Below, piece by piece: positions 7,706 to 15,761 of a DNA stretch of 22,925 bases (the stretch's first letter is position 1; the number at the start of each line of letters is the position of its first letter). This DNA comes from JBALVT01 sp036961345 (GTDB taxonomy: Bacteria > Pseudomonadota > Gammaproteobacteria > Pseudomonadales > Halieaceae). The stretch covers positions 1 to 22,925 of the forward strand of contig JBALVT010000050.1 in assembly GCA_036961345.1 (NCBI GenBank), read 5' to 3'. Under the pieces are notes generated by a model. That model did not search any database. It saw only the letters and a program-made list of their open reading frames with translations, and had not been told where the DNA came from. The position numbers and the translations under genes were made by a program.

Positions 7706-8581
7706 ATGGAAAATTTTGATAACAAGATTGCAGCTGTCACAGGCGGTGCAAGCGGTATAGGTCGCTCCCTGGTTAAGGAATTATTGGCGGCGGGAGCCAA
7801 GGTGGTGGTAGGTGATGTGGAGCAAGCTGCGCTGGATCGGTTGATTGCGGAGTTTGCAGGCGCAGGAGAACTTTCAGGCGTTGTTACCGATGTTTCAGAC
7901 CCGGCTTCGGTCAACGCCTTCGCCGACAAGGTTTATGAACTTCACGGCACATGCCATTACCTGTTTAACAACGCGGGTGTAGCAGCGCCTTCGGCAAATG
8001 TCTGGGAGACAACCGAAAATGATTGGAAATGGGTGCACGGGGTCAATGTACTGGGTGTAGTCCATGGTATTCAGGCATTTGTTCCGCGTATGATCGAGGC
8101 CGGCGGTGAAGGCCACGTCATCAATACCTCTTCAGGTGACGGCGGCGTTTCACCGTTGCCTTACCAGTCGGTCTATGCCTCCAGTAAAGCTGCAGTCTCG
8201 TGTATTACAGAATGTCTGGCCGCTCAGCTGCAAACAGAGCAGACCAATCTTGGCGCCTCTATCTTCTATCCTTCGGGCGGGCTGCTCGATACCGGTATTT
8301 GGACCACAGATAGAAACCGGCCCAAAGGCCTGGCCAGGGAAAAGCCTTATGACCCGGTACCCACGGTGCAAGACTTCCAAAAAGCTGCTGCCGCTGCTGG
8401 CATGGAATTACCCGTACAGGACCTTGATGAATTGGCGCGTTTTTGCCTTCAGGGTATAGTCGAGAAGCGCTTTGTCATTATGATTGGTATTGAAGGTGCC
8501 GAGGCTACGTTGCACGATAGAGCGGCTCGCATTGGTCGCACAGAACTTCCAATCGACTTAGCAGCAGTGCCACAGCTCTAG
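7706..8581 (+). CDS. SDR family NAD(P)-dependent oxidoreductase
   Basis: A 291-residue classical short-chain dehydrogenase. The Rossmann glycine motif TGGASGIG is at residues 12-19, the NNAG motif at 88-91, and the catalytic YASSK at Y157-K161, with a serine pair (TSS, 141-143) about 14 residues before the Tyr. Asp37 at the end of beta-2 (VVVGDVEQ) suggests NAD(H) rather than NADP(H) preference. The substrate is an alcohol/ketone pair, not specified by sequence; the setting next to an acyl-CoA synthetase and a CYP153-like P450 would fit oxidation of an alcohol made by hydroxylation. The protein is longer at the C terminus than the typical 250 residues. A 110-bp gap with a hairpin separates it from the synthetase gene. 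Confidence 0.92.
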   Translation: MENFDNKIAAVTGGASGIGRSLVKELLAAGAKVVVGDVEQAALDRLIAEFAGAGELSGVVTDVSDPASVNAFADKVYELHGTCHYLFNNAGVAAPSANVWETTENDWKWVHGVNVLGVVHGIQAFVPRMIEAGGEGHVINTSSGDGGVSPLPYQSVYASSKAAVSCITECLAAQLQTEQTNLGASIFYPSGGLLDTGIWTTDRNRPKGLAREKPYDPVPTVQDFQKAAAAAGMELPVQDLDELARFCLQGIVEKRFVIMIGIEGAEATLHDRAARIGRTELPIDLAAVPQL

Positions 8582-8592
8582 GGAGTCTGTGC

Positions 8593-8611
8593 CACGGCCC
8601 CAGTGGCCGTG
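8593..8611 (+). terminator. Hairpin between SDR and acyl-CoA synthetase genes
   Basis: CACGGCC (8593-8599) and GGCCGTG (8605-8611) form a perfect 7-bp, GC-rich stem with loop CCAGT, starting 12 bases past the SDR stop. The sequence after it is only moderately T-rich (TTGCTTTGG), so it could be a weak terminator or a stem stabilising the upstream mRNA end. Confidence 0.4.
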
Positions 8612-8691
8612 TTGCTTTGGACCTTTGTCGTATTGTGCTCAATGTCGAAAGCGGCTATTTTCGTGGCACATATTGAGAAGACGAGAGCCAA

Positions 8692-10554
8692 ATGGATAAT
8701 ATCGAACTGTGGCGGCGTGCCAGCGAAGACGTTTCCTGGTACCGCGCGCCGTCTACTATTCTGGATAGCAGCAACCCCCCGTTTTATCGCTGGTACCCAG
8801 ACGGTGAGGTTAATGCCTGCTATAACGCCCTGGATGTGCATGTTGCCGACGGTCGCGGCAGCCAGCCAGCGCTGATATACGACAGTCCCGTCACCGGCGT
8901 TAAAAAGACTTATAGCTATAGCGAGCTGTTGGCAGAAGTAGCATTGTTTGCGGGAGTTTTGGTGGCGCAGGGCGTCGTCAAGGGCGATCGGGTGGTTGTG
9001 TATATGCCGATGGTGCCCGAGGCGATGATCGCCATGCTGGCCTGCGCGCGGATCGGTGCTATTCACTCAGTCGTTTTTGGTGGTTTTGCCAGCCACGAAC
9101 TGGCTGTTCGGTTGAATGACGCTGAGCCGAAAGTGGTTGTGGCTGCTTCTTGTGGAGTGGAACCCTCTCGAGTGGTTCCCTACAAACCATTACTGGATCA
9201 AGCCATTGAGCTAGCGAAACATAAACCTCAGGCCTGTGTAATTTTGCAGCGTTCCACGCTTCAAGCTGAAATGCTTCCAGGGCGTGATCTGGACTGGCAG
9301 CAAGCCCTCGCGCAAGCGGTACCGGCCGACTGTGTGCCGGTTAATGCCAACGATCCCCTGTACATTCTGTATACCTCTGGCACAACAGGTGAGCCCAAGG
9401 GTGTGGTTCGCGATACCGGGGGTAGTATTGCCGCTTTGAAATGGAGCATGTCGAATATTTATAACGTGCGCCCGGGAGATGTTTACTGGGCCGCTTCCGA
9501 CGTCGGTTGGGTGGTCGGACACTCCTACATTGTTTACGGGCCACTGTTTGGTGGCAATACGACGGTTATTTATGAGGGGAAACCGGTTGGCACACCGGAT
9601 GCCGGCGCCTTTTGGCGAGTGATTGAAGAGTATCAGGTTAACGTTCTGTTTACGGCGCCAACGGCATTTCGGGCAATTAAAAAGGAAGATCCCACCGGTG
9701 CACTGATATCAAAGTACGATATTTCAAGCCTGCAATCGCTTTTTCTGGCCGGTGAGCGCTGTGATCCCGACACGTTATTGTGGGCGCAAGACAAGTTACA
9801 GGTCCCCGTGATTGATCACTGGTGGCAAACGGAGACGGGCTGGCCCATTTGTTCCAACTGCCTGGGGATTGAATATTTGCCCGTGGTGCCGGGATCTCCC
9901 ACCCGTCCGGTTCCCGGATATGAGGTAGCGGTACTGAATGAAAGTGGTGAGCCTGTGGCAGCCGGTGAGATAGGGGCCCTGGTGGTAGGATTGCCGCTTC
10001 CTCCGGGTACCTTTATCACCTTGTGGAATGCGCCCGAGCGCTACGAAAAAGCCTATTTCAACAGTTTCTCTGGATACTACGAGACAGGTGATGCCGGTTA
10101 TATCGATGACAATGGCTATGTGTTTGTGATGGCCAGAACTGACGATGTGATCAATGTCGCCGGCCACCGCCTGTCGACCGGCGCAATGGAGGAAGTGCTG
10201 GCCGCACACACAGATGTAGCTGAGTGCGCAGTAATCGGCGTGGCGGATGAGCTAAAAGGTCAGTTGCCTCTGGGTATGATTGTGCTGAATAACGGTGTGA
10301 ATCGTGCTTATGAAATAATTAATAAGGAAGTCGTGCAGCTGGTTCGCGATCAGCTGGGCCCGGTGGCCGCATTCAAACATTGCTGTGTGGTAGAGCGGTT
10401 GCCCAAAACCCGATCAGGGAAAATACTCAGGGCAACCATGCGCAGTATTGCCGACAGTGAGCCCTGGAAAATGCCGGCCACCATCGATGATCCGGAGATA
10501 CTTGATGAAATAACGGTGGCGCTCAGGCTGCTGGGTTACGCGGGTGTAACTTAA
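8692..10554 (+). CDS. prpE: PrpE/ACSS3-like acyl-CoA synthetase (propionyl-CoA type)
   Basis: This 620-residue ANL-superfamily enzyme should activate a short carboxylate (propionate likely) to its CoA thioester through an acyl-AMP intermediate. The order of motifs follows PrpE: SNPPFYRWYPDGEVNACYNA near the N terminus, ARIGAIHSVVFGGFASHELA, the P-loop YTSGTTGEPKG (about 227-237), AASDVGWVVGHSYIVYGPL, the WWQTETGWP adenylate motif, the GRTDDVIN-type hinge (here MARTDDVINVAGHRLSTG), and the C-terminal KTRSGK with catalytic K577. Many features agree with E. coli PrpE and human ACSS3 rather than Acs, whose usual motif in the VGWVVGHSY region differs. Substrate range cannot be fixed by eye. A TGA six codons upstream limits the start to this ATG. 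Its last 32 bases overlap, tail to tail, the end of the P450 gene. It is not in a methylcitrate operon. Confidence 0.9.
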   Translation: MDNIELWRRASEDVSWYRAPSTILDSSNPPFYRWYPDGEVNACYNALDVHVADGRGSQPALIYDSPVTGVKKTYSYSELLAEVALFAGVLVAQGVVKGDRVVVYMPMVPEAMIAMLACARIGAIHSVVFGGFASHELAVRLNDAEPKVVVAASCGVEPSRVVPYKPLLDQAIELAKHKPQACVILQRSTLQAEMLPGRDLDWQQALAQAVPADCVPVNANDPLYILYTSGTTGEPKGVVRDTGGSIAALKWSMSNIYNVRPGDVYWAASDVGWVVGHSYIVYGPLFGGNTTVIYEGKPVGTPDAGAFWRVIEEYQVNVLFTAPTAFRAIKKEDPTGALISKYDISSLQSLFLAGERCDPDTLLWAQDKLQVPVIDHWWQTETGWPICSNCLGIEYLPVVPGSPTRPVPGYEVAVLNESGEPVAAGEIGALVVGLPLPPGTFITLWNAPERYEKAYFNSFSGYYETGDAGYIDDNGYVFVMARTDDVINVAGHRLSTGAMEEVLAAHTDVAECAVIGVADELKGQLPLGMIVLNNGVNRAYEIINKEVVQLVRDQLGPVAAFKHCCVVERLPKTRSGKILRATMRSIADSEPWKMPATIDDPEILDEITVALRLLGYAGVT

Positions 10555-11785
10555 CCGGCAGTGCGGTATAACCCCGCACAAATACAGATTCATTGCGTAC
10601 TTCCGGCCCGACAACTTCAATACGCTCAAAGCGTTGTAAAAGTTCTTCCCACAGAATCTGCAGTTGTAATTCCGCAAGCCGGTTGCCCATGCAGCGGTGA
10701 ATACCAAAACCAAATGACAAATGTTTGCGAACATTTTCCCGTTCAATATTGTACTCGTCGGGATTCTCAAACACGGTTTCATCGCGGTTACCTGACACAT
10801 ACCACATCACGACTTTATCGCCGGCTTTTATCGTTTTCCCGCCGAGCTCGGTGTCCACAACTGCTCGCCGTTTCATATGTGCAAGCGGTGTTTGCCAGCG
10901 TATGGTTTCGGAAATCATGTTGGGCAGTAGTTCGGGGTTTTCTTTAAGTCTGGCGAATTGTAGTGGATTTTGGTGCAGCGCCAGCACACTGCCGCTCATG
11001 GTATTGCGGGTGGTGTCATTGCCGCCGACAATGAGTAACAACAGGTTGCCCAGATACTCATGGGGGGTCATATTTTTGGTCGCTTCGCCGTGCGAGAGCA
11101 TGGAGATGAAATCACCGGCAGGCGGGGCATTGACTCTTTCGTTCCACAACCCGGTGAAATATTCGAGGCATTCGAGCATTTCTGCCCGGCGTTGCTCCTC
11201 GGAATCGATTAAATCGGAACCTGGCATGGCGGTCGCCACATCGGACCAGCGGGTGAGTTTGCTACGATCTTCAAAGGGAAAGTCGAACAGGGTTGCAAGC
11301 ATACGGGTGGTCAGTTCAATTGATACGCGCTCAACCCAGTTAAAAGTCTCATTGGTGGGTAAAGCATCCAACACCTCTATGGTGCGCTGGCGGATAATGA
11401 TTCCGAAATCGCGTAAGTTCTCGGCGCCTACCACGGGATTGACCACCTTGCGCTGCTCATCGTGTTTGGGTCTGTCCATGGCGATAAACATGGGCAGAGC
11501 AAAGTCCTCGGCCGGGTCTCTGATATTAATATTGGGCTCTGAGGAGAAGACGTCGTGTGAGGTGTCTACGGTCATGATGTCCTGATATCGTGTGATAGAC
11601 CAATAGGGCCCAAAATCACTATCAGCACAGTAGTGCACCGGGGATTCATCGCGCAGGCGTTTGAACCAGGCGCCGTGTTTATCATTGCTAAACAAATACG
11701 GGTTGGCTGGACTCAGTTCATCCAACGCGATGTCGTAGGGGTCTTGATCGACCTGTTCTCGGGGGAATATGAAGCTGCCGGCCAT
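10523..11785 (-). CDS. Cytochrome P450, CYP153-type alkane/fatty-acid omega-hydroxylase
   Basis: A 420-residue soluble P450. Landmarks are the I-helix oxygen-activation motif GGNDTT (254-259), ExxR as E293-R296 (ETIRWQTP), and the heme loop LSFGFGIHRCMGN with proximal ligand C365. Segments such as AWFKRLRDESPVHY, FGPYWSITRYQDI, LLIVGGNDTTRNTMSG and VMWYVSGNRDE closely match the CYP153A family as I remember the Marinobacter enzyme, which hydroxylates the terminal carbon of alkanes and fatty acids using separate ferredoxin and ferredoxin reductase. No such partners are encoded nearby, unless the oxidoreductase at 12585-14195 serves. AAGGAG lies 10 bases before the ATG. It follows the acyltransferase gene by 128 bp on the same strand. 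Confidence 0.93.
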   Translation of the reverse strand: MAGSFIFPREQVDQDPYDIALDELSPANPYLFSNDKHGAWFKRLRDESPVHYCADSDFGPYWSITRYQDIMTVDTSHDVFSSEPNINIRDPAEDFALPMFIAMDRPKHDEQRKVVNPVVGAENLRDFGIIIRQRTIEVLDALPTNETFNWVERVSIELTTRMLATLFDFPFEDRSKLTRWSDVATAMPGSDLIDSEEQRRAEMLECLEYFTGLWNERVNAPPAGDFISMLSHGEATKNMTPHEYLGNLLLLIVGGNDTTRNTMSGSVLALHQNPLQFARLKENPELLPNMISETIRWQTPLAHMKRRAVVDTELGGKTIKAGDKVVMWYVSGNRDETVFENPDEYNIERENVRKHLSFGFGIHRCMGNRLAELQLQILWEELLQRFERIEVVGPEVRNESVFVRGYTALPVKLHPRNPAA

Positions 11786-11913
11786 TTGTCTTTATCTCCT
11801 TGGATCCGCGAAGGGCAATTTTTGCACCTCACACTCTAACCAGTGTCGGCTACCCGAGGCAAGCATGTATTGCCGCCCAGATTGTCAGAATAAGCGTTCT
11901 CTTCTGGCGCGAA

Positions 11914-12480
11914 TTACTGATCTTCCTCGCGCAGTCGGATAGGCCCGCATTTATCAGGGAACTTGCCTTTAGCAGATGCATAGAATTCGCGGAAGTAGTC
12001 CATGTCCTGGCTGATGTTGCCGGTGGGTATTAGCGCCGGGCCGAAGCCAGCTCGTTTTTTACCGTAATCGAGTCTGGAAGGCACAATGGGCACATTTGCG
12101 CCCACAGCAATATGATAAAAACCGGATTTCCAGTAGTCCGTTCTTGCGCGCGTGCCTTCTGCAGGAATGGCCAGTATCAGCTCTGTTTTTGAATCAAAGG
12201 CCGCGACCATGTCAGCCACCACATTGCTGTTGGTGTGTCTAACGACAGGAATACCTCCCAGCGCTCTCAGGATCCAGCCTGCCGGGGGGAAGAACAGGCT
12301 GTGTTTTGCCAGCCAATTGAACTTGATGTCAAAAACAGTGGCAAAGGCCAGCATGTAGGGAAAGTCCCAATTGGAGGTATGCGGTGCCGCTATGAAAATA
12401 AAGCGCAAATGTTCTGGACGCTCTCCTTCAATAGTCCAGCCGTTTAGCCGGAGAAACCAGTGGGCAATCCATTTTTTCAT
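11914..12480 (-). CDS. PlsC-like lysophospholipid acyltransferase family protein
   Basis: This 188-residue protein has the acyltransferase catalytic H-X4-D motif as HTSNWD (H34-D39) and the acceptor-binding block PAEGTR (106-111), close to the FPEGTR consensus. It transfers an acyl chain to a lysophospholipid or related acceptor, at the cytoplasmic face of the membrane. It is shorter than PlsC (about 245) and resembles the short 'HTSNWD' group often annotated simply as 1-acyl-glycerol-3-phosphate acyltransferase; a second glycerolipid acceptor or a wax/ornithine-lipid type product cannot be excluded. No convincing Shine-Dalgarno precedes the ATG. It lies between the fused oxidoreductase gene (105 bp upstream) and the P450 gene (128 bp downstream), on the same strand. 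Confidence 0.85.
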   Translation of the reverse strand: MKKWIAHWFLRLNGWTIEGERPEHLRFIFIAAPHTSNWDFPYMLAFATVFDIKFNWLAKHSLFFPPAGWILRALGGIPVVRHTNSNVVADMVAAFDSKTELILAIPAEGTRARTDYWKSGFYHIAVGANVPIVPSRLDYGKKRAGFGPALIPTGNISQDMDYFREFYASAKGKFPDKCGPIRLREEDQ

Positions 12481-12584
12481 AGGGTGTTTTACTTAAGCAA
12501 TAACGGGGAATCAATTTTCATTGTAAGTGAGGCGGTTGCTAAAGGCTATGGCGATTCACAGGCCAAAGTCTTCACTATCGCTCA

Positions 12585-14195
12585 CTATAAAAAGGGCCCG
12601 TCTACGCACAGCCTCTTACCGTCTGGTGTGGCACAGGCCCCGCACAAACCGACGCCACATTTGGTGAGGTAATCAATGGCGCTGAATATCTGTTTCTCAT
12701 CACAAAACTCCCGCTGGACCGCCACTGCGGCATGTACCATGGGTTCTGGGCCACAGTTGTAAAAGACCAGGTTTTGTCGCTGCTGGGGCGTCATCGCCTG
12801 CAGTCGCTCACGCAGCATGTCTGTGACAAAGCCCTGGTAACCTTCACTGCCGTCATCTGTAGCAACGTGTACCTCGGCAATTTGGCGACACTCGTCGAGG
12901 AAATAGAGCCGTTCGCCGGTGCGGGCTCCGACAAATACCTCTGCGTTACCGAAGTCTCGGGCGATCTGATAAACGGCGGCCAAACCTGTGCCACCGGCGA
13001 CGGCCATTACCCTGGAATCTTCAGGCGGGGCTACCGGTATACCGTGTGGGCCGCGAACATAGGCTTCGGTGCCAGTGGGCAGGTCCATCAGGGCATGCGT
13101 AAATATCCCCAGATCGATAACCACCAGAGAGAAGGGGTCATCCGTCAGCGCGGAAAATGGCTTCTCTCCCAGTCCAGGAATCCACAAAAAAATAAATTCT
13201 CCGGCCTGAATGTTGAGCTTGCGGTCAAAAGTCAGAATAGTAATATCGTCACAAACGCGTTTGTTTTCTACCAGGGTAACCGGGGTGAAAGACATATCGA
13301 CATCGTAGCGGATATGGGATTCAGCCCGATTGGATGTCGCTTCCATATCGGCAGCAAGCGCCTCAAAATAGTTGCCGATTTCCTGGGTTGTCAGGCTAAT
13401 CAACGAGGAGCCAACACCGACAATACTCGCTCCGGCATCCATAAATGCACGGACATCGTCGGCGCTGCTGACACCGCCGCATCCGATAATGGGGCAGTCA
13501 GTTACCTCGGCGATTTCCCGTACGCATTTCAGCGCAATCGGCAGTACGCCCTTGCCCGACAGCCCGCCGGAGCCATTGCTCAATACAGCAGCGCCGTGGG
13601 CAGACGTATAACCGGGCCCGAGCGTATTGATGGCGCATAAACCATCGGCGCCGCCAGCGACTGCAGCGAGTGCAATCTCGCTTATATTTGGCGTATTCGG
13701 CGTCAGTTTTGGAATCACGGGAATGTCGACGACCGCTTTAACCGCAGCCGTGACCTCACGTACTATCTCGGGGTCTTGCCCCATAGCCATACCGTAGCCC
13801 TTGGCGTGCGGGCACGACAAATTGAGTTCAAGTCCATCCGAAACTGGTGCGAGAATTTTGGCAACCTCGACAAATTCTTCAACGCTGCCACCAAAAATGG
13901 AGGTCAGCAGGAAACGATCTTGCGGGATGTTCAGCTGCGCCATTATTTCTGCGGATTGGTGGGCGCCCGGATTCGTGAGGCCAACGGCATTCACAAAACA
14001 CCCGGGGGCATACTGGCTTAACACTGGCTCGCGATAACCTGCTCTGGGTTCGAGTCCGATACTTTTGGTGGTTATCACCCCGACCTGCGGCATATGATCG
14101 ATAATATACTGCATGATAGGTACGGCAGTGGTAACGATTCCCGAGGGAATGGTAAAGGGGCCTGACAATGTTTTGCCAAAAAAATCTGTGCTCAT
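12585..14195 (-). CDS. PyrD-PyrK fusion, dihydroorotate-dehydrogenase-like oxidoreductase
   Basis: From the ATG at 14195 the protein has 536 residues. Residues 1-about 295 form a class-1 dihydroorotate dehydrogenase-type TIM barrel: VNAVGLTNPG (N69), K163 in KLTPN, INTLG (N190), and the active-site loop NLSCPH with C128. The rest is PyrK-like: a flavin domain (AGEFIFLW, GEKPFSA), the dinucleotide loop GGTGLAAVYQIA, and a C-terminal [2Fe-2S] site C513-X4-C518-X2-C521-X8-C530. In class 1B enzymes these parts are separate subunits that pass electrons from FMN via Fe-S and FAD to NAD+. Here they share one chain. The residue two after the catalytic Cys is His instead of the usual Asn, which contacts orotate, so the substrate may differ. 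A GTG at 14249 extends the frame but falls within a hairpin. Confidence 0.88.
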   Translation of the reverse strand: MSTDFFGKTLSGPFTIPSGIVTTAVPIMQYIIDHMPQVGVITTKSIGLEPRAGYREPVLSQYAPGCFVNAVGLTNPGAHQSAEIMAQLNIPQDRFLLTSIFGGSVEEFVEVAKILAPVSDGLELNLSCPHAKGYGMAMGQDPEIVREVTAAVKAVVDIPVIPKLTPNTPNISEIALAAVAGGADGLCAINTLGPGYTSAHGAAVLSNGSGGLSGKGVLPIALKCVREIAEVTDCPIIGCGGVSSADDVRAFMDAGASIVGVGSSLISLTTQEIGNYFEALAADMEATSNRAESHIRYDVDMSFTPVTLVENKRVCDDITILTFDRKLNIQAGEFIFLWIPGLGEKPFSALTDDPFSLVVIDLGIFTHALMDLPTGTEAYVRGPHGIPVAPPEDSRVMAVAGGTGLAAVYQIARDFGNAEVFVGARTGERLYFLDECRQIAEVHVATDDGSEGYQGFVTDMLRERLQAMTPQQRQNLVFYNCGPEPMVHAAVAVQREFCDEKQIFSAIDYLTKCGVGLCGACATPDGKRLCVDGPFL

Positions 14196-14244
14196 TCCGG
14201 TATGAATATTCTTGTTCAATATAGGGCGCTCAAATGTTGGGTGT

Positions 14245-14265
14245 GCCACCGCGTTTTGCGGTGGC
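14245..14265. promoter_or_regulatory. 8-bp inverted repeat upstream of the PyrD-PyrK gene
   Basis: GCCACCGC (14245-14252) and GCGGTGGC (14258-14265) form a perfect stem with a GTTTT loop (AAAAC on the transcribed minus strand). It lies 54 bases downstream of the avtA stop and 49 bases before the ATG of the fusion gene. No T-tract follows on either strand, so it may be a weak terminator of avtA, an mRNA processing site, or an operator. Confidence 0.5.
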
Positions 14266-14319
14266 GCAAGTATACGGATTTGTGGCCCGGTAGTCTAAAA
14301 CAGCACGCTGTTCTCTCTA

Positions 14320-15573
14320 TTACAGCGCATAGGCTTTGCGGACTTCCTCGGCAATGATTTTTACACCCCTTTGAACGGTCTGGGCATCCTGAGCATATGA
14401 CACCCGGATACATTCGTGTTTATGTGCCCAGCTATCATCCAAACCAATGAAAAAATTATGTCCGGGAACGATTAATACACCGCGTTTTTTTAGGTTTTCA
14501 TAAAGGGCCTGACTACTTATAGGTAGCTTATCGAACCATAGCCATAGGAAGATAGCGCCCTCTGGCCTGTGGATGCGGTAGGGTAGGCCATTGAACTCGT
14601 CGCGAAACCAGCGCACCGTCTGCTGCGATCGTTCACGGTAGAATGGTGTAACATGGTCGCGCGTTAGAGACAGTATTTCTCCTGTTTTGAATAGTTCTTT
14701 AGCAAGCGCTGGCCCCAAATTTCCGCATGCCAGGCTGACGATGGTATTCACCCGCGTATAGGCTTCGATAATGTCTTCACGAGCGACCACGATTCCCGTT
14801 CGTACACCGGGCAGCCCCAGTTTCGAGAGGCTCAGAGCCAGCACGGTATTGGTGTTCCAATGAGGGCGGGCGTCATTAAAAATTATGCCCGGGAATGGGA
14901 GGCCATAGGCGCCATCGATGATCAGTGGAATATCCTTTTGCCTGGCGATCGCATCAAGGTGTTCAACTTCCTCATCTGTCAAAACATTGCCCGTGGGATT
15001 GGTCGGTCTGGACACACATAGCGCCGCTGTGTGCTGATCAAGTTTTAGATGTCTGAAATCAACATGGTATTTGAACAACTGATCATCGAGCAGCTCTATA
15101 TTTGGCCGGGTCGCCGTAAAAAAACCTTCGCTGAGGCCCGCGTCCGCGTAACCCAGGTATTCCGGGGCCAATGGCAGATGAATACTATGCTGACTGCCGT
15201 CTGGCATTTGGCCCGCCAGCATATTGTAAAGTACAAAAAAGGCTGACTGACTGCCATTCGCAACCGCAATATTTCTTTCTGAAAGCTTCCACCCATAACA
15301 TTTTTTCAAAAAATCGGCGATCTGTTGCCTGAATTCCCGGTCTCCCTGGGGAGACTGATAGATACCGAACAGGCTATGGCGTTGAGCGGGATCTTTCATA
15401 AGTTTTTCAAGGCGCGCCTGGAATATAGACTCGACTTCCTGGAGTCGTCCCGGGTTACCGCCGCCCATGAAAATCATTTCCGGATTTTCATTGAGGGCCG
15501 TGCCGAGATCGTCCATTAATTCAACGATGCCCGAGGACCGGGTAAATTTTTCACCGAATATGGAAAGCTTCAA
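14320..15573 (-). CDS. avtA: Valine-pyruvate aminotransferase
   Basis: A 417-residue PLP enzyme exchanging the amino group between valine and pyruvate (and making alanine). It is very close to E. coli AvtA throughout: SIFGEKFTRSSGIVELMDDL at the start, NGSQSAFF, APEYLGYADAGL, SRPTNPTGN (N192), IIDGAYGLPFPGIIF (D220, Y223), SLSKLGLPG with PLP lysine K251, and EGAIFLWLWF near the C terminus. The start codon is TTG: the first residues line up with those of E. coli AvtA, no ATG occurs before residue 20, and AAAGGGA sits about 7 bases ahead. It leads a leftward run of four genes and is divergent from the alpha/beta hydrolase. Confidence 0.96.
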   Translation of the reverse strand: MKLSIFGEKFTRSSGIVELMDDLGTALNENPEMIFMGGGNPGRLQEVESIFQARLEKLMKDPAQRHSLFGIYQSPQGDREFRQQIADFLKKCYGWKLSERNIAVANGSQSAFFVLYNMLAGQMPDGSQHSIHLPLAPEYLGYADAGLSEGFFTATRPNIELLDDQLFKYHVDFRHLKLDQHTAALCVSRPTNPTGNVLTDEEVEHLDAIARQKDIPLIIDGAYGLPFPGIIFNDARPHWNTNTVLALSLSKLGLPGVRTGIVVAREDIIEAYTRVNTIVSLACGNLGPALAKELFKTGEILSLTRDHVTPFYRERSQQTVRWFRDEFNGLPYRIHRPEGAIFLWLWFDKLPISSQALYENLKKRGVLIVPGHNFFIGLDDSWAHKHECIRVSYAQDAQTVQRGVKIIAEEVRKAYAL

Positions 15574-15761
15574 ATAGAGTCCCTTTGTATAGCGCCCCTG
15601 TGCAAAACCTGTGGGGTGCTGAGCACGGTAGTTAGAGTATAGAGCATGAAATCATTACAGGCGTTTAGCCAAGCTGGGTTATGCTATGGTCTTGTACCAT
15701 TCGCTGTTTTACAAGGCTTGGCAAATAATTGCCTCACCTTTCTAGTTTGGGAAAAATTTAT
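15574..15761. promoter_or_regulatory. Divergent control region, avtA / alpha-beta hydrolase
   Basis: This 188-bp region must contain promoters for both genes. A dyad GGCAA-ATAA-TTGCC is at 15720-15733, about 30 bases before the hydrolase ATG, and would overlap a TTG that otherwise extends that frame. I see no consensus -35/-10 pair that I would defend. Confidence 0.35.

Noticed and set aside
12481..12584. TACAAT-like -10 before the acyltransferase gene
   Set aside because: No acceptable -35 at the right distance; the gene may be read from upstream instead.
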